This document shows, one piece after another, positions 23,732 to 32,363 of a stretch of DNA of 55,273 nucleotides. Position numbers and translations under genes: made by a program. Each line of letters starts with the position of its first letter. The stretch's first letter is position 1. Where the stretch lies: positions 1 through 55,273 of the forward strand of contig NZ_JAGPXT010000033.1 in assembly GCF_018070465.1 (NCBI RefSeq), read 5' to 3'. A model generated the notes under the pieces. The model saw only the letters and a program-made list of their open reading frames with translations, made no database searches and was not told the DNA's origin. Source of the stretch: Micromonospora sp. C95. GTDB taxonomy: Bacteria; Actinomycetota; Actinomycetes; Mycobacteriales; Micromonosporaceae.

Positions 23732-24610
23732 CTAACCGCTGGTTGGCGCGTCCGGTTCGGCGAGGACGACCTGCCACGCCTCCACGTCGCGTTCGGTGAC
23801 CGTGGTCGGCGACTCCAGGTGGTAGGCGCCGCTGGGCAGGACGCCGGCGCCGCCGTGCCGCGCCAGCACGGCGAGCTGCGCGGCGACGTCCTCGCCCTGG
23901 TGCCGGGTCGGCACCCGTCGCCAGAAGTCGAACCCGCCGGAGTCGAGCAGTTTGGCCCGGTCGTAGAGCACGCAACCGCCGACCCAGGACACCCGGTACG
24001 CGCGCCAGTCACCGTCCGCCAGCCCCAGCGATGCCGTCACGTGCAGCAGGTTCGCCGCGGAGTGGATCTGCGCCCGGTCCCACTCGGGTGTCTCCGGCCG
24101 GACCCGCTCCGGCACCGGTCGGCCCGTCCACTCCCGGTAGTGCCGGTGCGTGTGTGGCCGTACGTCGTCCAGGTAGGACAGGCCGTGCACCCCGTTGCCG
24201 ACGAAACCGCAGCCCAGCTCACCGATCGCGGTCACCAGCCGGTGCAGCGTTCCCGGTTCCAGCCAGACGTCGTCGTCGAGGAAGAGGACGTACCGGGCGG
24301 CGGAGGCGTCGAGCAGGAAGCTGCGGTGTTCGGCCAGCCCGCGTCGGGGCAGTCGCCGGGTCAGCAGCACCGGATGCCCCCGGTGGCGCAGCGCCCGGAC
24401 CATGGTGGCCGCCGCCGGGTGGAGGTATCCGGGTTCGCCGTCGGACTGGTCGCTGACCACCACGCCGAATCCCGGCACCCCCTCCTGGGCGGCGAGCCCG
24501 GAGAGGGTGACGGCGAGTTCGGTGGGCCGGTTGCGGGTCGGGACGAGCACGTCGACCAGCCGGTCGACGCGGAACTTCGCGGGCGTGCCGGCATCGAGGG
24601 GTCGGTTCAC
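23732..24610 (-). CDS. Glycosyltransferase family 2
   Basis: 292-aa GT-A enzyme. N-terminal RLVDVLVPTRNRPTELAVTL is the nucleotide-binding start, RYVLFLDDDVWLEPGTL holds the metal-binding D-x-D (DDD), and HQGEDVAAQ gives the catalytic acidic residue. YRVSWVGGCVLYDRAK lies near the end of the acceptor domain. GTG 24610 overlaps the stop of the HldE gene, so the two are translationally coupled. With GT9 and HldE it suggests assembly of a heptose-containing glycan; product unknown. Confidence 0.87.
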   Translation of the reverse strand: MNRPLDAGTPAKFRVDRLVDVLVPTRNRPTELAVTLSGLAAQEGVPGFGVVVSDQSDGEPGYLHPAAATMVRALRHRGHPVLLTRRLPRRGLAEHRSFLLDASAARYVLFLDDDVWLEPGTLHRLVTAIGELGCGFVGNGVHGLSYLDDVRPHTHRHYREWTGRPVPERVRPETPEWDRAQIHSAANLLHVTASLGLADGDWRAYRVSWVGGCVLYDRAKLLDSGGFDFWRRVPTRHQGEDVAAQLAVLARHGGAGVLPSGAYHLESPTTVTERDVEAWQVVLAEPDAPTSG

Positions 24611-26502
24611 GGCGCCTTGCCGGTCAGCGGCGGCGCGTCCGCACCGGTGGTTCCGGCCGCGCCGGAGGTCTCCACCTCGGGCGCGGGCCCAGTCGGCCCG
24701 GCCTCCGCGCCGGTCACGCCCGCCTGGCCGTACGCGCGGATCCGGTCGATGATCGCCGAGGTGGAGCGGTCCGGCACGTAGCCCAGGGTGCGTACCTGGC
24801 CGCCCAGCCGCTGCACCAGCGGCGCCTCCGGCACCAGCTCGGGCGGGTAGTCGCCGCCCTTGACGTAGACGTCCGGCCGGACCGCTTCGATGAGGGCGGC
24901 CGGCGAATCCTCCTCGAACACCACCACGTGATCGACGCAGGTCAGCGCGGCGAGCAGGGCGGCCCGGTCCTCGATCGGGTTGACCGGCCGGTCCGCGCCC
25001 TTCAACCGGCGTACGCTGCCGTCGGAGTTGACCGCCACCACCAGCAGGTCACCGAGCGCGCTGGCCTGTTCCAGGTACCGCACGTGCCCCCGGTGCAGCA
25101 CGTCGAAGCAGCCGTTGGTGAACACGATCGAGCGGCCGGCGCGTCGGTGCTCGCCCACGATCTCCGTCAGGTGTCCGGTGTCGACAAGCACCTGTCGGTC
25201 GTCGAGTGTCGGTCGGCCCAGCGCGGCCAGCAGATCCTCGCGGCGGCACACGCAGGTGCCCGTGCCGGCGACGGTGCTCGTCGCGGCGAGCTGCGCAAGT
25301 TGGGCGGCGGTGGACAGCGCAGCGTCGGCGGCAAGCGCGAGGGTCATCGCCGCCAGGTAGGCGTCCCCGGCACCGACGGCGTGGCTGGCCGGCACGGGTG
25401 TGCTGTGGCTGCGGGCGGGCACACCGTCGACGCCGCCGACCACCGCGCCCTCGGTGTCCAGGGTCACCGCGACCACGGCCGCGCCGGTGTGGGCGCGCAA
25501 CTCGGCGAGCCGGGACTCGGCCAGGACGGCCCGGTCGACGCCGGCACCGACCTCGGCGTTCACGGTCACCCCCGTGCCGGTCACGCTGAGCCCGTCGCGG
25601 GTCATCGCCACCCGACTCTCGCCCGGGGTGGGCTCGCCGGTTGGCCCGTCGGTACGCCGCATTCCGGCTTCACCCGGGGCCGTTCCCACGGTCAGCTCGG
25701 ACGGCCCGTCGGCCGGGTCGACCTCGGGATGTTCCAGGTGCAGCTCGTGCCCACCGGTCGTCGCGGTGCCGGCGGGGTCAGTGGGGGCAGCCGAGTTCGT
25801 GGCCGGTCCGGCCATGCCCGCACGCGCGAGCAGGCGGGTGGCCTCGGCGAAGCTCGGGGTCACCACGGTCGGTGCGAGGCCCCGCCAGTCGGCGAGGTCG
25901 TGGGCGTCGAGCGCGACCGTGGCGTACCGGTCCCGGTGCTCGACCAGCCAGGCGCGTACCGGTGCGGGCAGGGCACCCAGGCCGTAGTCGCAGACCACCA
26001 GGGTCGGCTTCTCGCCCCCGCTGGCGGCCCGTAGTTCCTCACTGGCGCAGTCCAGGGCGGTGAGCAGGCAGTCCACCCCCACATCGCTGAGCGGGTCGTC
26101 CGGGTCGCCGGAGTCCTCCCGCAGCAGGATCTGGTCGCCGGCGAGCATCCGGCGCTTGACCGGGGTGGACCGTCCCGGTTGGCTGACCGTGCGGTCCCAG
26201 ACGCCGGCCCGGTCGAGGCAGTCGTGCAGTTCGTCGCCGGCCGCGTCGGCCCCCACGGGCGCCACCAGCACCGAGCGCCCGCCCAGCGTGGCGATGTTGA
26301 CGGCGGTGTTGGCGGCGCCGCCCGCCGCCGAGATACGGCGGCGCAGGGTGAGGACCGGGGCGGGGGCCTCCCGGCACAGCCGGTCGGAGTCGGCGAACCG
26401 CCACTCGTCGAGCATGGCGTCGCCGATCACCAGGACTGGACGCCCGAGCCAGCTCTGCACGACGTCGGCGAGCCGGAGCTGTTCCGCTGCTGCTCGTGCC
26501 AT
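24607..26502 (-). CDS. hldE: Bifunctional heptose-7-phosphate kinase/heptose-1-phosphate adenylyltransferase
   Basis: 631-aa fusion. The PfkB-type kinase (about 15-420) has GDAMLDEWRFADSDRLCREA, the ISAAGGAANTAVNIATLGG glycine box and the catalytic HAVGAGDAYLAAM at its end. The adenylyltransferase (about 460-600) has FTNGCFDVLHRGHVRYLEQA with the HxGH-type LHRGH site and NPIEDRAALLAAL. It phosphorylates D-glycero-beta-D-manno-heptose-7-P and then makes ADP-heptose. An insertion of about 85 residues, rich in Gly/Pro/Thr, sits in the kinase (around 25.55-25.80 kb); the usual length is about 480. A low-complexity tail follows. ATG 26502 has GGAGGGGAA upstream. GT2 follows, overlapped. Confidence 0.88.
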   Translation of the reverse strand: MARAAAEQLRLADVVQSWLGRPVLVIGDAMLDEWRFADSDRLCREAPAPVLTLRRRISAAGGAANTAVNIATLGGRSVLVAPVGADAAGDELHDCLDRAGVWDRTVSQPGRSTPVKRRMLAGDQILLREDSGDPDDPLSDVGVDCLLTALDCASEELRAASGGEKPTLVVCDYGLGALPAPVRAWLVEHRDRYATVALDAHDLADWRGLAPTVVTPSFAEATRLLARAGMAGPATNSAAPTDPAGTATTGGHELHLEHPEVDPADGPSELTVGTAPGEAGMRRTDGPTGEPTPGESRVAMTRDGLSVTGTGVTVNAEVGAGVDRAVLAESRLAELRAHTGAAVVAVTLDTEGAVVGGVDGVPARSHSTPVPASHAVGAGDAYLAAMTLALAADAALSTAAQLAQLAATSTVAGTGTCVCRREDLLAALGRPTLDDRQVLVDTGHLTEIVGEHRRAGRSIVFTNGCFDVLHRGHVRYLEQASALGDLLVVAVNSDGSVRRLKGADRPVNPIEDRAALLAALTCVDHVVVFEEDSPAALIEAVRPDVYVKGGDYPPELVPEAPLVQRLGGQVRTLGYVPDRSTSAIIDRIRAYGQAGVTGAEAGPTGPAPEVETSGAAGTTGADAPPLTGKAP

Positions 26503-26647
26503 GCCGGCGGTTCCCCTCCGGTCGCCGGGGTCAAACCTGCCGGCCGGGCGCCCGCCAGCGGCGACGTGCGATGGGCCACCACCGCAGCGCGTTTCGTGAC
26601 GTCGGTGCCGGGAACGAATTCGGACGAACCCCCGAGAGGAGAACCCA

Positions 26648-27196
26648 ATGGCAGCGACGTTGCAGGGCAAGCGGGTCGCCTTCCTGGCCACCGACGGCGT
26701 GGAGGAGGTCGAGTACATCCAGCCGCGCCAGGCTGTCGAGCAGGCGGGCGCTACCGCCGAGCTGGTGTCGATCAAGCCTGGAAAGATCACCTCCTTTGAG
26801 CATCTGGACCCCTCCACCACGTACGAGGTGGAGGTGAGCGCGGCGGACGCGGATCCCGCCCGGTACGACGCGCTGGTGCTACCCGGCGGGGTGGCCAACC
26901 CGGACTTCCTGCGTACCGATGCCGACGCCGTCCGATTCGTGAAGTCGTTCTTCGACGCCGGCAAGCCGGTCGGGGTGATCTGCCACGGCCCGTGGACGCT
27001 CGTCGAGGCGGACGTGGTGCGGGGTCGTCGGCTGACCAGTTGGCCGAGCCTGCGTACCGACCTGGTGAATGCCGGCGCGGAATGGGTCGATGAGCCGGTC
27101 GTGACCGACAACGGGCTGGTCAGCAGTCGCAAGCCCGACGATCTGCCGGCCTTCTGCTCCAAGATCGTAGAGGAGTTCGCCGAGGGCCGGCACTGA
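26648..27196 (+). CDS. DJ-1/PfpI-type class I glutamine amidotransferase-like protein
   Basis: 182-aa single domain. Motifs: VAFLATDGVEEVEYIQP with the conserved Glu, YDALVLPGGVANPD, and the nucleophile elbow GVICHGPWTL (Cys at about residue 116) followed by a His in the same elbow. Such proteins act as chaperones, deglycases or proteases; the exact activity is unclear. GAGAGGAGAA precedes ATG 26648. It is divergent from hldE (146-base gap) and convergent with the NUDIX gene. Confidence 0.89.
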   Translation: MAATLQGKRVAFLATDGVEEVEYIQPRQAVEQAGATAELVSIKPGKITSFEHLDPSTTYEVEVSAADADPARYDALVLPGGVANPDFLRTDADAVRFVKSFFDAGKPVGVICHGPWTLVEADVVRGRRLTSWPSLRTDLVNAGAEWVDEPVVTDNGLVSSRKPDDLPAFCSKIVEEFAEGRH

Positions 27197-27214
27197 CCCG
27201 TACGCCGATCCCCG

Positions 27215-27284
27215 CGATCTTGCAGTTTCCGTCGCCGAATTGCCATGTATGAGGCGTAATGTCGCGACAGAAACTGCAAGATCG
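27215..27284. repeat. 70-bp palindromic element, CGATCTTGCA type
   Basis: Arms 27215-27235 and 27264-27284 (21 bp, 20 paired) flank a 28-base loop. It lies between convergent DJ-1-like and NUDIX genes. The element at 55173-55241 has the same arm start, arm length and nearly the same loop, so both belong to one family. It may form a two-way terminator. Confidence 0.8.
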
Positions 27285-27308
27285 TCGGGGTGGAGGGCGG
27301 GGGTGGCG

Positions 27309-27800
27309 CTATTTCAGGATCAGGCGGTTGGTCTGTTCGAAGACGTCAAGGTCGGCCAGGGTCTCCAGGACGCTTGCGGAGAGCGGCTGGGGCATCGCCT
27401 CGCGGTGGAAGAACCCGGCGTCGATCGTCTCGTCGGTGACCCGGGCCAGCCGGCCGTCCCACTCCTCGACCCGGAACGCGGTGGTGAAGATCTGGTAGGT
27501 GTGGCCGTACATGTTCGTGTGGGTGCGGTCCGGGCCGGTGTAGAGCGCGAAGGCACTCACCCGTAGCGCCCGCAGCCCGGTCTCCTCGCGTACCTCCCGT
27601 ACGGCGCAGTCCGCGATCGACTCGCCAAGCTCCATCGCGCCGGCGGGCAGCGCCCACTGCCCGTTGTCGGAGCGGCGGATCAGCAGGATGCGGGCCGAGT
27701 TGTCGCGCACCACGGCCCGCGCGCCGACGAACATAAGCGTCCGGTCACCGGCCAGGGCGCGCAGCTGCCCGACGTACGAATCAGCCCAGGAGATGCTCAC
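27309..27800 (-). CDS. NUDIX hydrolase
   Basis: 163-aa hydrolase. The NUDIX box is GAMELGESIADCAVREVREE followed by TGL, with all conserved acidic residues. A flanking beta strand reads RILLIRRSDNGQWALPAG. It would hydrolyse a nucleoside diphosphate-linked substrate; specificity cannot be read from the sequence. It is convergent with DJ-1 and divergent from an AMP-forming ligase with only 55 bases between starts. Confidence 0.9.
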   Translation of the reverse strand: MSISWADSYVGQLRALAGDRTLMFVGARAVVRDNSARILLIRRSDNGQWALPAGAMELGESIADCAVREVREETGLRALRVSAFALYTGPDRTHTNMYGHTYQIFTTAFRVEEWDGRLARVTDETIDAGFFHREAMPQPLSASVLETLADLDVFEQTNRLILK

Positions 27801-27855
27801 CCGGACAATTTACGGGGGTTCCCAACGTGTGACCGGCGACACTAACTTGTTACCC

Positions 27856-29505
27856 ATGCGTAGCACGATGATGGACGCCCCCCTTCAGGTCTCCCGGATC
27901 CTCGAACACGGCGCCACCGTGCACGGCGCGGCCGAGGTGGTGACGTGGACCGGCGCCGAACCGCGCCGCAGCACGTACGCCGAGGTCGGGCGGGACGCAG
28001 CCCGGCTCGCGCACGCCCTACGGGCGGAGTGCGGGGTGACCGGCGACGAGCGGGTCGCCACCTTCATGTGGAACAACACCGAGCACCTGGTGGCGTACTT
28101 CGCCGTGCCGAGCATGGGTGCGGTGTTGCACACGCTGAACATCCGGCTCTTTCCGGACCAGGTCACCTACATCGCCAACCACGCCGAGGACCGGGTGGTG
28201 CTGGTCGACACGACGTTGATCCCGCTGCTGGCGAAGTCCCTGGGCGGCATGACAAGCGTGCGGCACGTGGTGGTGGTCGGCGGCGGCGATCCCGCTCCGC
28301 TGGTGGCGGCGGCGGGTGACCGGATCGCCGTACACCACTGGGACGCGCTGCTGGCCGACCGCCCGGAGGTCTACGACTGGCCCGAGGTGGACGAACGCGA
28401 CGCCGCCGCCCTCTGCTACACCTCCGGCACCACCGGCAACCCCAAGGGAGTGGCCTACTCGCACCGCTCGATCTACCTGCACTCGTTGCAGATCTGCATG
28501 CCGGAGGGGTTCGGGCTCGGGCCGACCGACCGGGAACTGGCCATCGTGCCGATGTTCCACGCGATGTCGTGGGGGCTGCCGTTCGCGGCCTTCCTCTCCG
28601 GCGCGTCGCTGGTGATGCCGGACCGTTTCCTCCAGGCCGCGCCGATCGCCGAGATGATCGCCGCCGAGCGGCCGACGCTGGCCGGCGCGGTGCCGACCAT
28701 CTGGACCGACCTGCTGGCCTACCTGGACAGCCACGACGTCGACACCTCCTCGCTCAAGGAGGTGATCGTCGGTGGTTCGGCCTGCCCGCCCTCGCTGATG
28801 CACGCCTTCGACGAGCGGCACGGCGTCGACGTGATCCACGCCTGGGGGATGACCGAGATGTCGCCGCTGGGCTCGGTGTCGCGCCCACCGGCCGGGGCGA
28901 GCGGCGACGAGGCCTGGCGCTACCGGTACACCCAGGGCCGGGTGCCGGCGGGAGTGCGGGCCCGCATCGTCGGTCCGGCCGGGGAACCGCTGCCCGCCGA
29001 CGGAGCCTCCGTGGGCGAGCTGGAGGTTCGTGGGCCGTGGATCACCGCCCGGTACGTCGGGGACGACGCGCCTGACCCGGAGAAGTTCCGCGACGGCTGG
29101 CTGCGTACCGGTGACGTGGGCACCCTGTCGGCGGACGGGTACATAACCCTCACCGACCGGGCCAAGGACGTGATCAAGTCCGGTGGGGAGTGGATTTCCT
29201 CGGTGGAACTGGAGAACGCGCTGATGGCCCATCCGGCGGTGCTGGAGGCCTGCGTGGTGGGCGTACCGGACCAGCGGTGGGACGAACGGCCGCTGGCCAC
29301 GGTGGTGCTCCGGGAGGGGGCCTCGGCGACCCCGGAGGAGTTGCGGGACTTCCTGGCCGGGGCGGTGGCGCGCTGGCAGTTGCCGGAGCGGTGGGCGTTC
29401 GTCGAGGCGGTGCCGAAGACCAGCGTCGGCAAGTTCGACAAGAAGGTGGTGCGCTCCCGGTACGCCGACGGCGACCTGAATGTGCGGGAACTGGCCACGC
29501 CGTAA
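27856..29505 (+). CDS. Long-chain fatty acid-CoA ligase-type AMP-forming enzyme
   Basis: 549-aa adenylate-forming enzyme. The phosphate loop is CYTSGTTGNPKGVAYSHRS, the A5-like motif is HAWGMTEMSP, then DGWLRTGDVG, and the C-terminal catalytic lysine lies in PKTSVGKFDKK. It activates a carboxylic acid to acyl-AMP and on to acyl-CoA; medium- or long-chain acids are likely, but the acid is unknown. ATG 27856 has no clear ribosome binding site; two later in-frame ATGs (27868, 27871) are possible. A single gene, divergent from the NUDIX gene, followed by a strong hairpin. Confidence 0.9.
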   Translation: MRSTMMDAPLQVSRILEHGATVHGAAEVVTWTGAEPRRSTYAEVGRDAARLAHALRAECGVTGDERVATFMWNNTEHLVAYFAVPSMGAVLHTLNIRLFPDQVTYIANHAEDRVVLVDTTLIPLLAKSLGGMTSVRHVVVVGGGDPAPLVAAAGDRIAVHHWDALLADRPEVYDWPEVDERDAAALCYTSGTTGNPKGVAYSHRSIYLHSLQICMPEGFGLGPTDRELAIVPMFHAMSWGLPFAAFLSGASLVMPDRFLQAAPIAEMIAAERPTLAGAVPTIWTDLLAYLDSHDVDTSSLKEVIVGGSACPPSLMHAFDERHGVDVIHAWGMTEMSPLGSVSRPPAGASGDEAWRYRYTQGRVPAGVRARIVGPAGEPLPADGASVGELEVRGPWITARYVGDDAPDPEKFRDGWLRTGDVGTLSADGYITLTDRAKDVIKSGGEWISSVELENALMAHPAVLEACVVGVPDQRWDERPLATVVLREGASATPEELRDFLAGAVARWQLPERWAFVEAVPKTSVGKFDKKVVRSRYADGDLNVRELATP

Positions 29506-29563
29506 CGTTTTTCGGCGCATCATCGCCATTGGGAGTAGTGGCCTGCACAGACCTCTCTCCGGT

Positions 29564-29600
29564 GGGCGGCCCCGGCGTTCGCACCGCGCCGGGGCCGCCC
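29564..29600. terminator. Strong hairpin terminator between convergent genes
   Basis: GGGCGGCCCCGGCG (29564-29577) and CGCCGGGGCCGCCC (29587-29600) form a perfect 14-bp stem with a 9-base loop, then GTTTC. It lies between the AMP-ligase stop and the oxidoreductase stop and can serve both directions. Confidence 0.85.
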
Positions 29601-29688
29601 GTTTCTTGCGGGGCGACCCGCAATGCCAGTATTGCGAAACTTGTTCTTCTCTGTCCTGCGGACGGCGAAAACTCCCAGGTCGAAGGGC

Positions 29689-30699
29689 TTATTCGCGGGC
29701 GCTGAGCAGCACCTTGCCGACCACCGAGTCCTCCACCGCCTGATGGGCGGCGGCGGTCGCCGACAGGGGATAGGAGTGCAACGGCAGACCGGCGTCCTCA
29801 CCCACCCGGATCCCACCCTGCGCGGCGGCCGCCGCGACGTCCACCACCGCCTGCGCCTTGGCCGCCTTCGGCATCGTGTAGACCAGTACGAACTGCCAGC
29901 GGGCGTTCGGCGCCATCAGCGGGCCGACGGGCAACGTCACCTCGTCGCCGCCGTTGTTGGCATACACGCAGACCACCCCGCCGGGGCGCAGCAGCCGTAC
30001 GTCGGTGGCGGCGTTGCGGGCGGGGGACACCTCCACGACGCCGTGCACCCCGTCGGGCGCGATCTTGTGGACCTCCTCCACCACGTCCTGTTCCCGGTAG
30101 TTGACCACCAACGAGGCACCGGCTGCCGCGGCCAGTTGCGCCTTCTCGGCGCTGCTCACCGTGGCGATCACGCAGGCGTCGGCCCAGGCCGCCAGTTGGA
30201 TCGCCGCATTGCCCACGGCACCGGCCCCACCCTGCACCAGCACCGTGTGATCGCTGAGGGCACCCGGACGCAGGCTGTCCGGCAGATACTCGCCGGCGGT
30301 CAGGCACCGGTGCGCGGTCAGGAACGGAATGCCCAGGCAGGCGCCCAGTTCGAAGGGCGCGTCGCCGAGGCGTACCGCCTGGCGGACCGGGACCACTGTG
30401 TAGTCGGCAGCGGTACCCCAGGGCCGCTGCCAGGCGGCCTCCCAGACCCACATCCGCTCGCCGATCAGCTCCTGGTCGACACCTTCGCCGACCGCCTCGA
30501 CCACCCCGGCGCCGTCCTGGCCGGGCGTCTGCCAGCCGGCCGGCAGTGGACCCTGCCGGCGCGACTTCCAGTCGGTCGGATTCACCCCGGACACCGCGAT
30601 CCGCACCAGTACCTCGCCCGGACCGGGTTCCGGCACCGGCCGCTCGACCAACTGGAGCACGGAGGGATCACCGGTGCGCTCGTACACCATCGCCTTCAT
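29689..30699 (-). CDS. Zinc-free medium-chain alcohol dehydrogenase (quinone oxidoreductase type)
   Basis: 336-aa MDR enzyme. The N-terminal catalytic domain starts MKAMVYERTGDPSVLQLVER and has PGQDGAGVVEAVG; the Rossmann fold has VLVQGGAGAVGNAAIQLA. Zinc-ligand cysteines are absent, as in NADPH:quinone reductases. It reduces quinones or enones with NADPH; the true substrate is unknown. It follows a HAD phosphatase on the same strand by 41 bases, so the two may be one transcript. Confidence 0.9.
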   Translation of the reverse strand: MKAMVYERTGDPSVLQLVERPVPEPGPGEVLVRIAVSGVNPTDWKSRRQGPLPAGWQTPGQDGAGVVEAVGEGVDQELIGERMWVWEAAWQRPWGTAADYTVVPVRQAVRLGDAPFELGACLGIPFLTAHRCLTAGEYLPDSLRPGALSDHTVLVQGGAGAVGNAAIQLAAWADACVIATVSSAEKAQLAAAAGASLVVNYREQDVVEEVHKIAPDGVHGVVEVSPARNAATDVRLLRPGGVVCVYANNGGDEVTLPVGPLMAPNARWQFVLVYTMPKAAKAQAVVDVAAAAAQGGIRVGEDAGLPLHSYPLSATAAAHQAVEDSVVGKVLLSARE

Positions 30700-30740
30700 G
30701 CCACCGACCGTAGGCGCGCCGGGGACCGCCCGGTGCCGGT

Positions 30741-31397
30741 TCAGCCCAGCCGGTCGACGACCTCCGGGGTCAACTCGTCGATCGACTCCAGCACGGTCGC
30801 GGCCAGCCGCCGCGCATCCGGATCCAGCGGGTACGCCCCGTGCGGCACCGCCACCACCACCATCCCGGCGGCCGCCGCCGAGCGGACCCCGTTTGACGAG
30901 TCCTCCACCGCCACGCAGCGCGTCGGATCGAGGCCGAGCCGCTCGGCCACGGTCAGGTAGACGTCCGGTGCCGGCTTGCCGCGCTCGGTCTGCTCGGTCG
31001 ACAGGGTGCTGCGGAACGCGCCGGTCAGGTCGGTGGCGGCAAGCGCCGCGCCGATCAGCCGGGTCGGCGACGAACTGGCCAGCCCCAGCGGCCACCGCGC
31101 GGCCAGCCGGCGGACCACGTGGACCGCACCGTCGATCACCGGCACCCGGGCCGCGTACCGGCGGGCCATCTCCTCGACCACCTCGGCGGCGACCTGATCG
31201 GCGGTGCGCCGCACCCCCAACTCGTCGCTGAGGTACCGGGCCCACTCGCCGGTGCTCATCCCCATCAGCCGACGCTGCGTGTCGTCCTGCCAGACACCCC
31301 CGTGCTCCGCGACGTAAGCCCGCCGAACCTCCTCCCACACCGGCTCGGAATCAACGATCACCCCGTCCAGGTCGAAAACCACCCCATCCACCGTCAC
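30741..31397 (-). CDS. HAD-superfamily hydrolase (beta-phosphoglucomutase type)
   Basis: 218-aa haloacid-dehalogenase-fold enzyme. Motif I is VVFDLDGVIVDSEP, motif II is GLASSSP, motif III Lys lies in RGKPAPDVYL and motif IV in CVAVEDSSNGVRSA. The alpha-helical cap lies between motifs I and II. It may be a sugar phosphatase or mutase. The start is uncertain: GTG 31397 fits the GGAGG at about 8 bases, while an in-frame GTG at 31415 adds six residues. Followed by the quinone oxidoreductase gene. Confidence 0.86.
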   Translation of the reverse strand: MTVDGVVFDLDGVIVDSEPVWEEVRRAYVAEHGGVWQDDTQRRLMGMSTGEWARYLSDELGVRRTADQVAAEVVEEMARRYAARVPVIDGAVHVVRRLAARWPLGLASSSPTRLIGAALAATDLTGAFRSTLSTEQTERGKPAPDVYLTVAERLGLDPTRCVAVEDSSNGVRSAAAAGMVVVAVPHGAYPLDPDARRLAATVLESIDELTPEVVDRLG

Positions 31398-31425
31398 ACC
31401 CCCATCCTCCCCCACCCACCGCCAC

Positions 31426-31486
31426 GTCGATCAAGAAGTTTGCGTCGGGGATTCCGCAGCAGCCAGACGTAAACCTCTTGGTCAAC
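31426..31486. repeat. 61-bp palindromic element, GTCGATCA type
   Basis: Arms 31426-31446 and 31466-31486 (21 bp, 17 paired) flank a 19-base loop, the same geometry as 11213-11273. The right arm overlaps the last codons and stop of the gene ending at 31482, so the element supplies its C-terminus. Confidence 0.7.
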
Positions 31487-32345
31487 TCGCCAGGGGCGGG
31501 AGGCCGATGGGGCTGTCCGGCGGAATGACCGTGTGGGCGGCGCGGGCGATGGGGTCGAGCAGTTCGCGGAGGCGATGGGACCGCTCGGGGCCGAGGGCCT
31601 GCCAGGGGCGGGTGGCGGCGAGGTCGGTGGCGTCCTCGATCGCCTGGAAGGACGTCCGGCCGCGCTCGGTCGGCTTGCCCTCGGCGTCCAGCCAGCCACG
31701 GACGGTGAGCCGCTCGCGTGCCTGCGACCAGTCCTGCTCCGACCAGCCCCGGCCGAGCAGGTTGGCCGCCGGCATGTCGACCGCGACCCGCCAGGCGAGC
31801 GTCTCCACCGGGTCGAGGTCGGCGGCGACAAGTGCCGCCACGTGCCCGTCGCCGCGATGTTCGCGCAGCGTGGTGGCGGCCTGCCAGAGTCGAGCCAGCG
31901 GGTACTCACCACGGGGCAGGGCCGCGTTCGCCGCGCCGAGCACCCGGCCGGCCGTCCCGAGCCCGTCGGTGGCGGCCTCAAGCAGGTCGGCGGCCTCCAC
32001 GAGATGCCGCTCGGGCAACTCGTAGGTCAACTCGGCGAGCGCCTGCACCGCCCCGGTCAGCCGGGCGCGCAGCGCCTGGTCCGGCGTGGCCAGTTCCCAC
32101 ACCGCCGGCAGGGCCCGGCTCACCATGTGCGGCGCGAAGTTGTAGAAGGCGGCGATCACCGGAGCCGGACCGGTCGGCCCGAGCGGGGCGGCGCGGCCGG
32201 CGAAGTAGCCCCGCCAGTAGCCGCGTAGTCCGGTCGCCTCGTAGGCGGCGCGGGCGCGCGGATGGAAGTAGGTGACGGCATGCAGCGGCTCGTAGTGCGT
32301 CCACATCAACCGGGCGATCCGCCCGTCGGCGTCCACTGCCGTCAC
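31482..32345 (-). CDS. SCO6745-family (MarR-like) protein
   Basis: 287-aa protein. It begins VTAVDADGRIARLMWTHYEP and has the family's LHAVTYFHPRARAAYE, GLRGYWRGYFAGRAAPLG, and a winged-helix-like C-terminal half with LTVRGWLDAEGKPTERGR. Related proteins are annotated as SCO6745-type, with a distant MarR-like domain; function unknown. GTG 32345 has GGAGGT 4 bases upstream. The 3' end overlaps a palindromic repeat. Confidence 0.75.
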   Translation of the reverse strand: MTAVDADGRIARLMWTHYEPLHAVTYFHPRARAAYEATGLRGYWRGYFAGRAAPLGPTGPAPVIAAFYNFAPHMVSRALPAVWELATPDQALRARLTGAVQALAELTYELPERHLVEAADLLEAATDGLGTAGRVLGAANAALPRGEYPLARLWQAATTLREHRGDGHVAALVAADLDPVETLAWRVAVDMPAANLLGRGWSEQDWSQARERLTVRGWLDAEGKPTERGRTSFQAIEDATDLAATRPWQALGPERSHRLRELLDPIARAAHTVIPPDSPIGLPPLAS

Positions 32346-32363
32346 GTGCACCTCCGGGTTCGC

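Noticed and set aside
24607..27279. 890-codon version of hldE
   Set aside because: The extra N-terminal part overlaps the divergent DJ-1-like gene antisense and has no kinase features. ATG 26502 has a good ribosome binding site.
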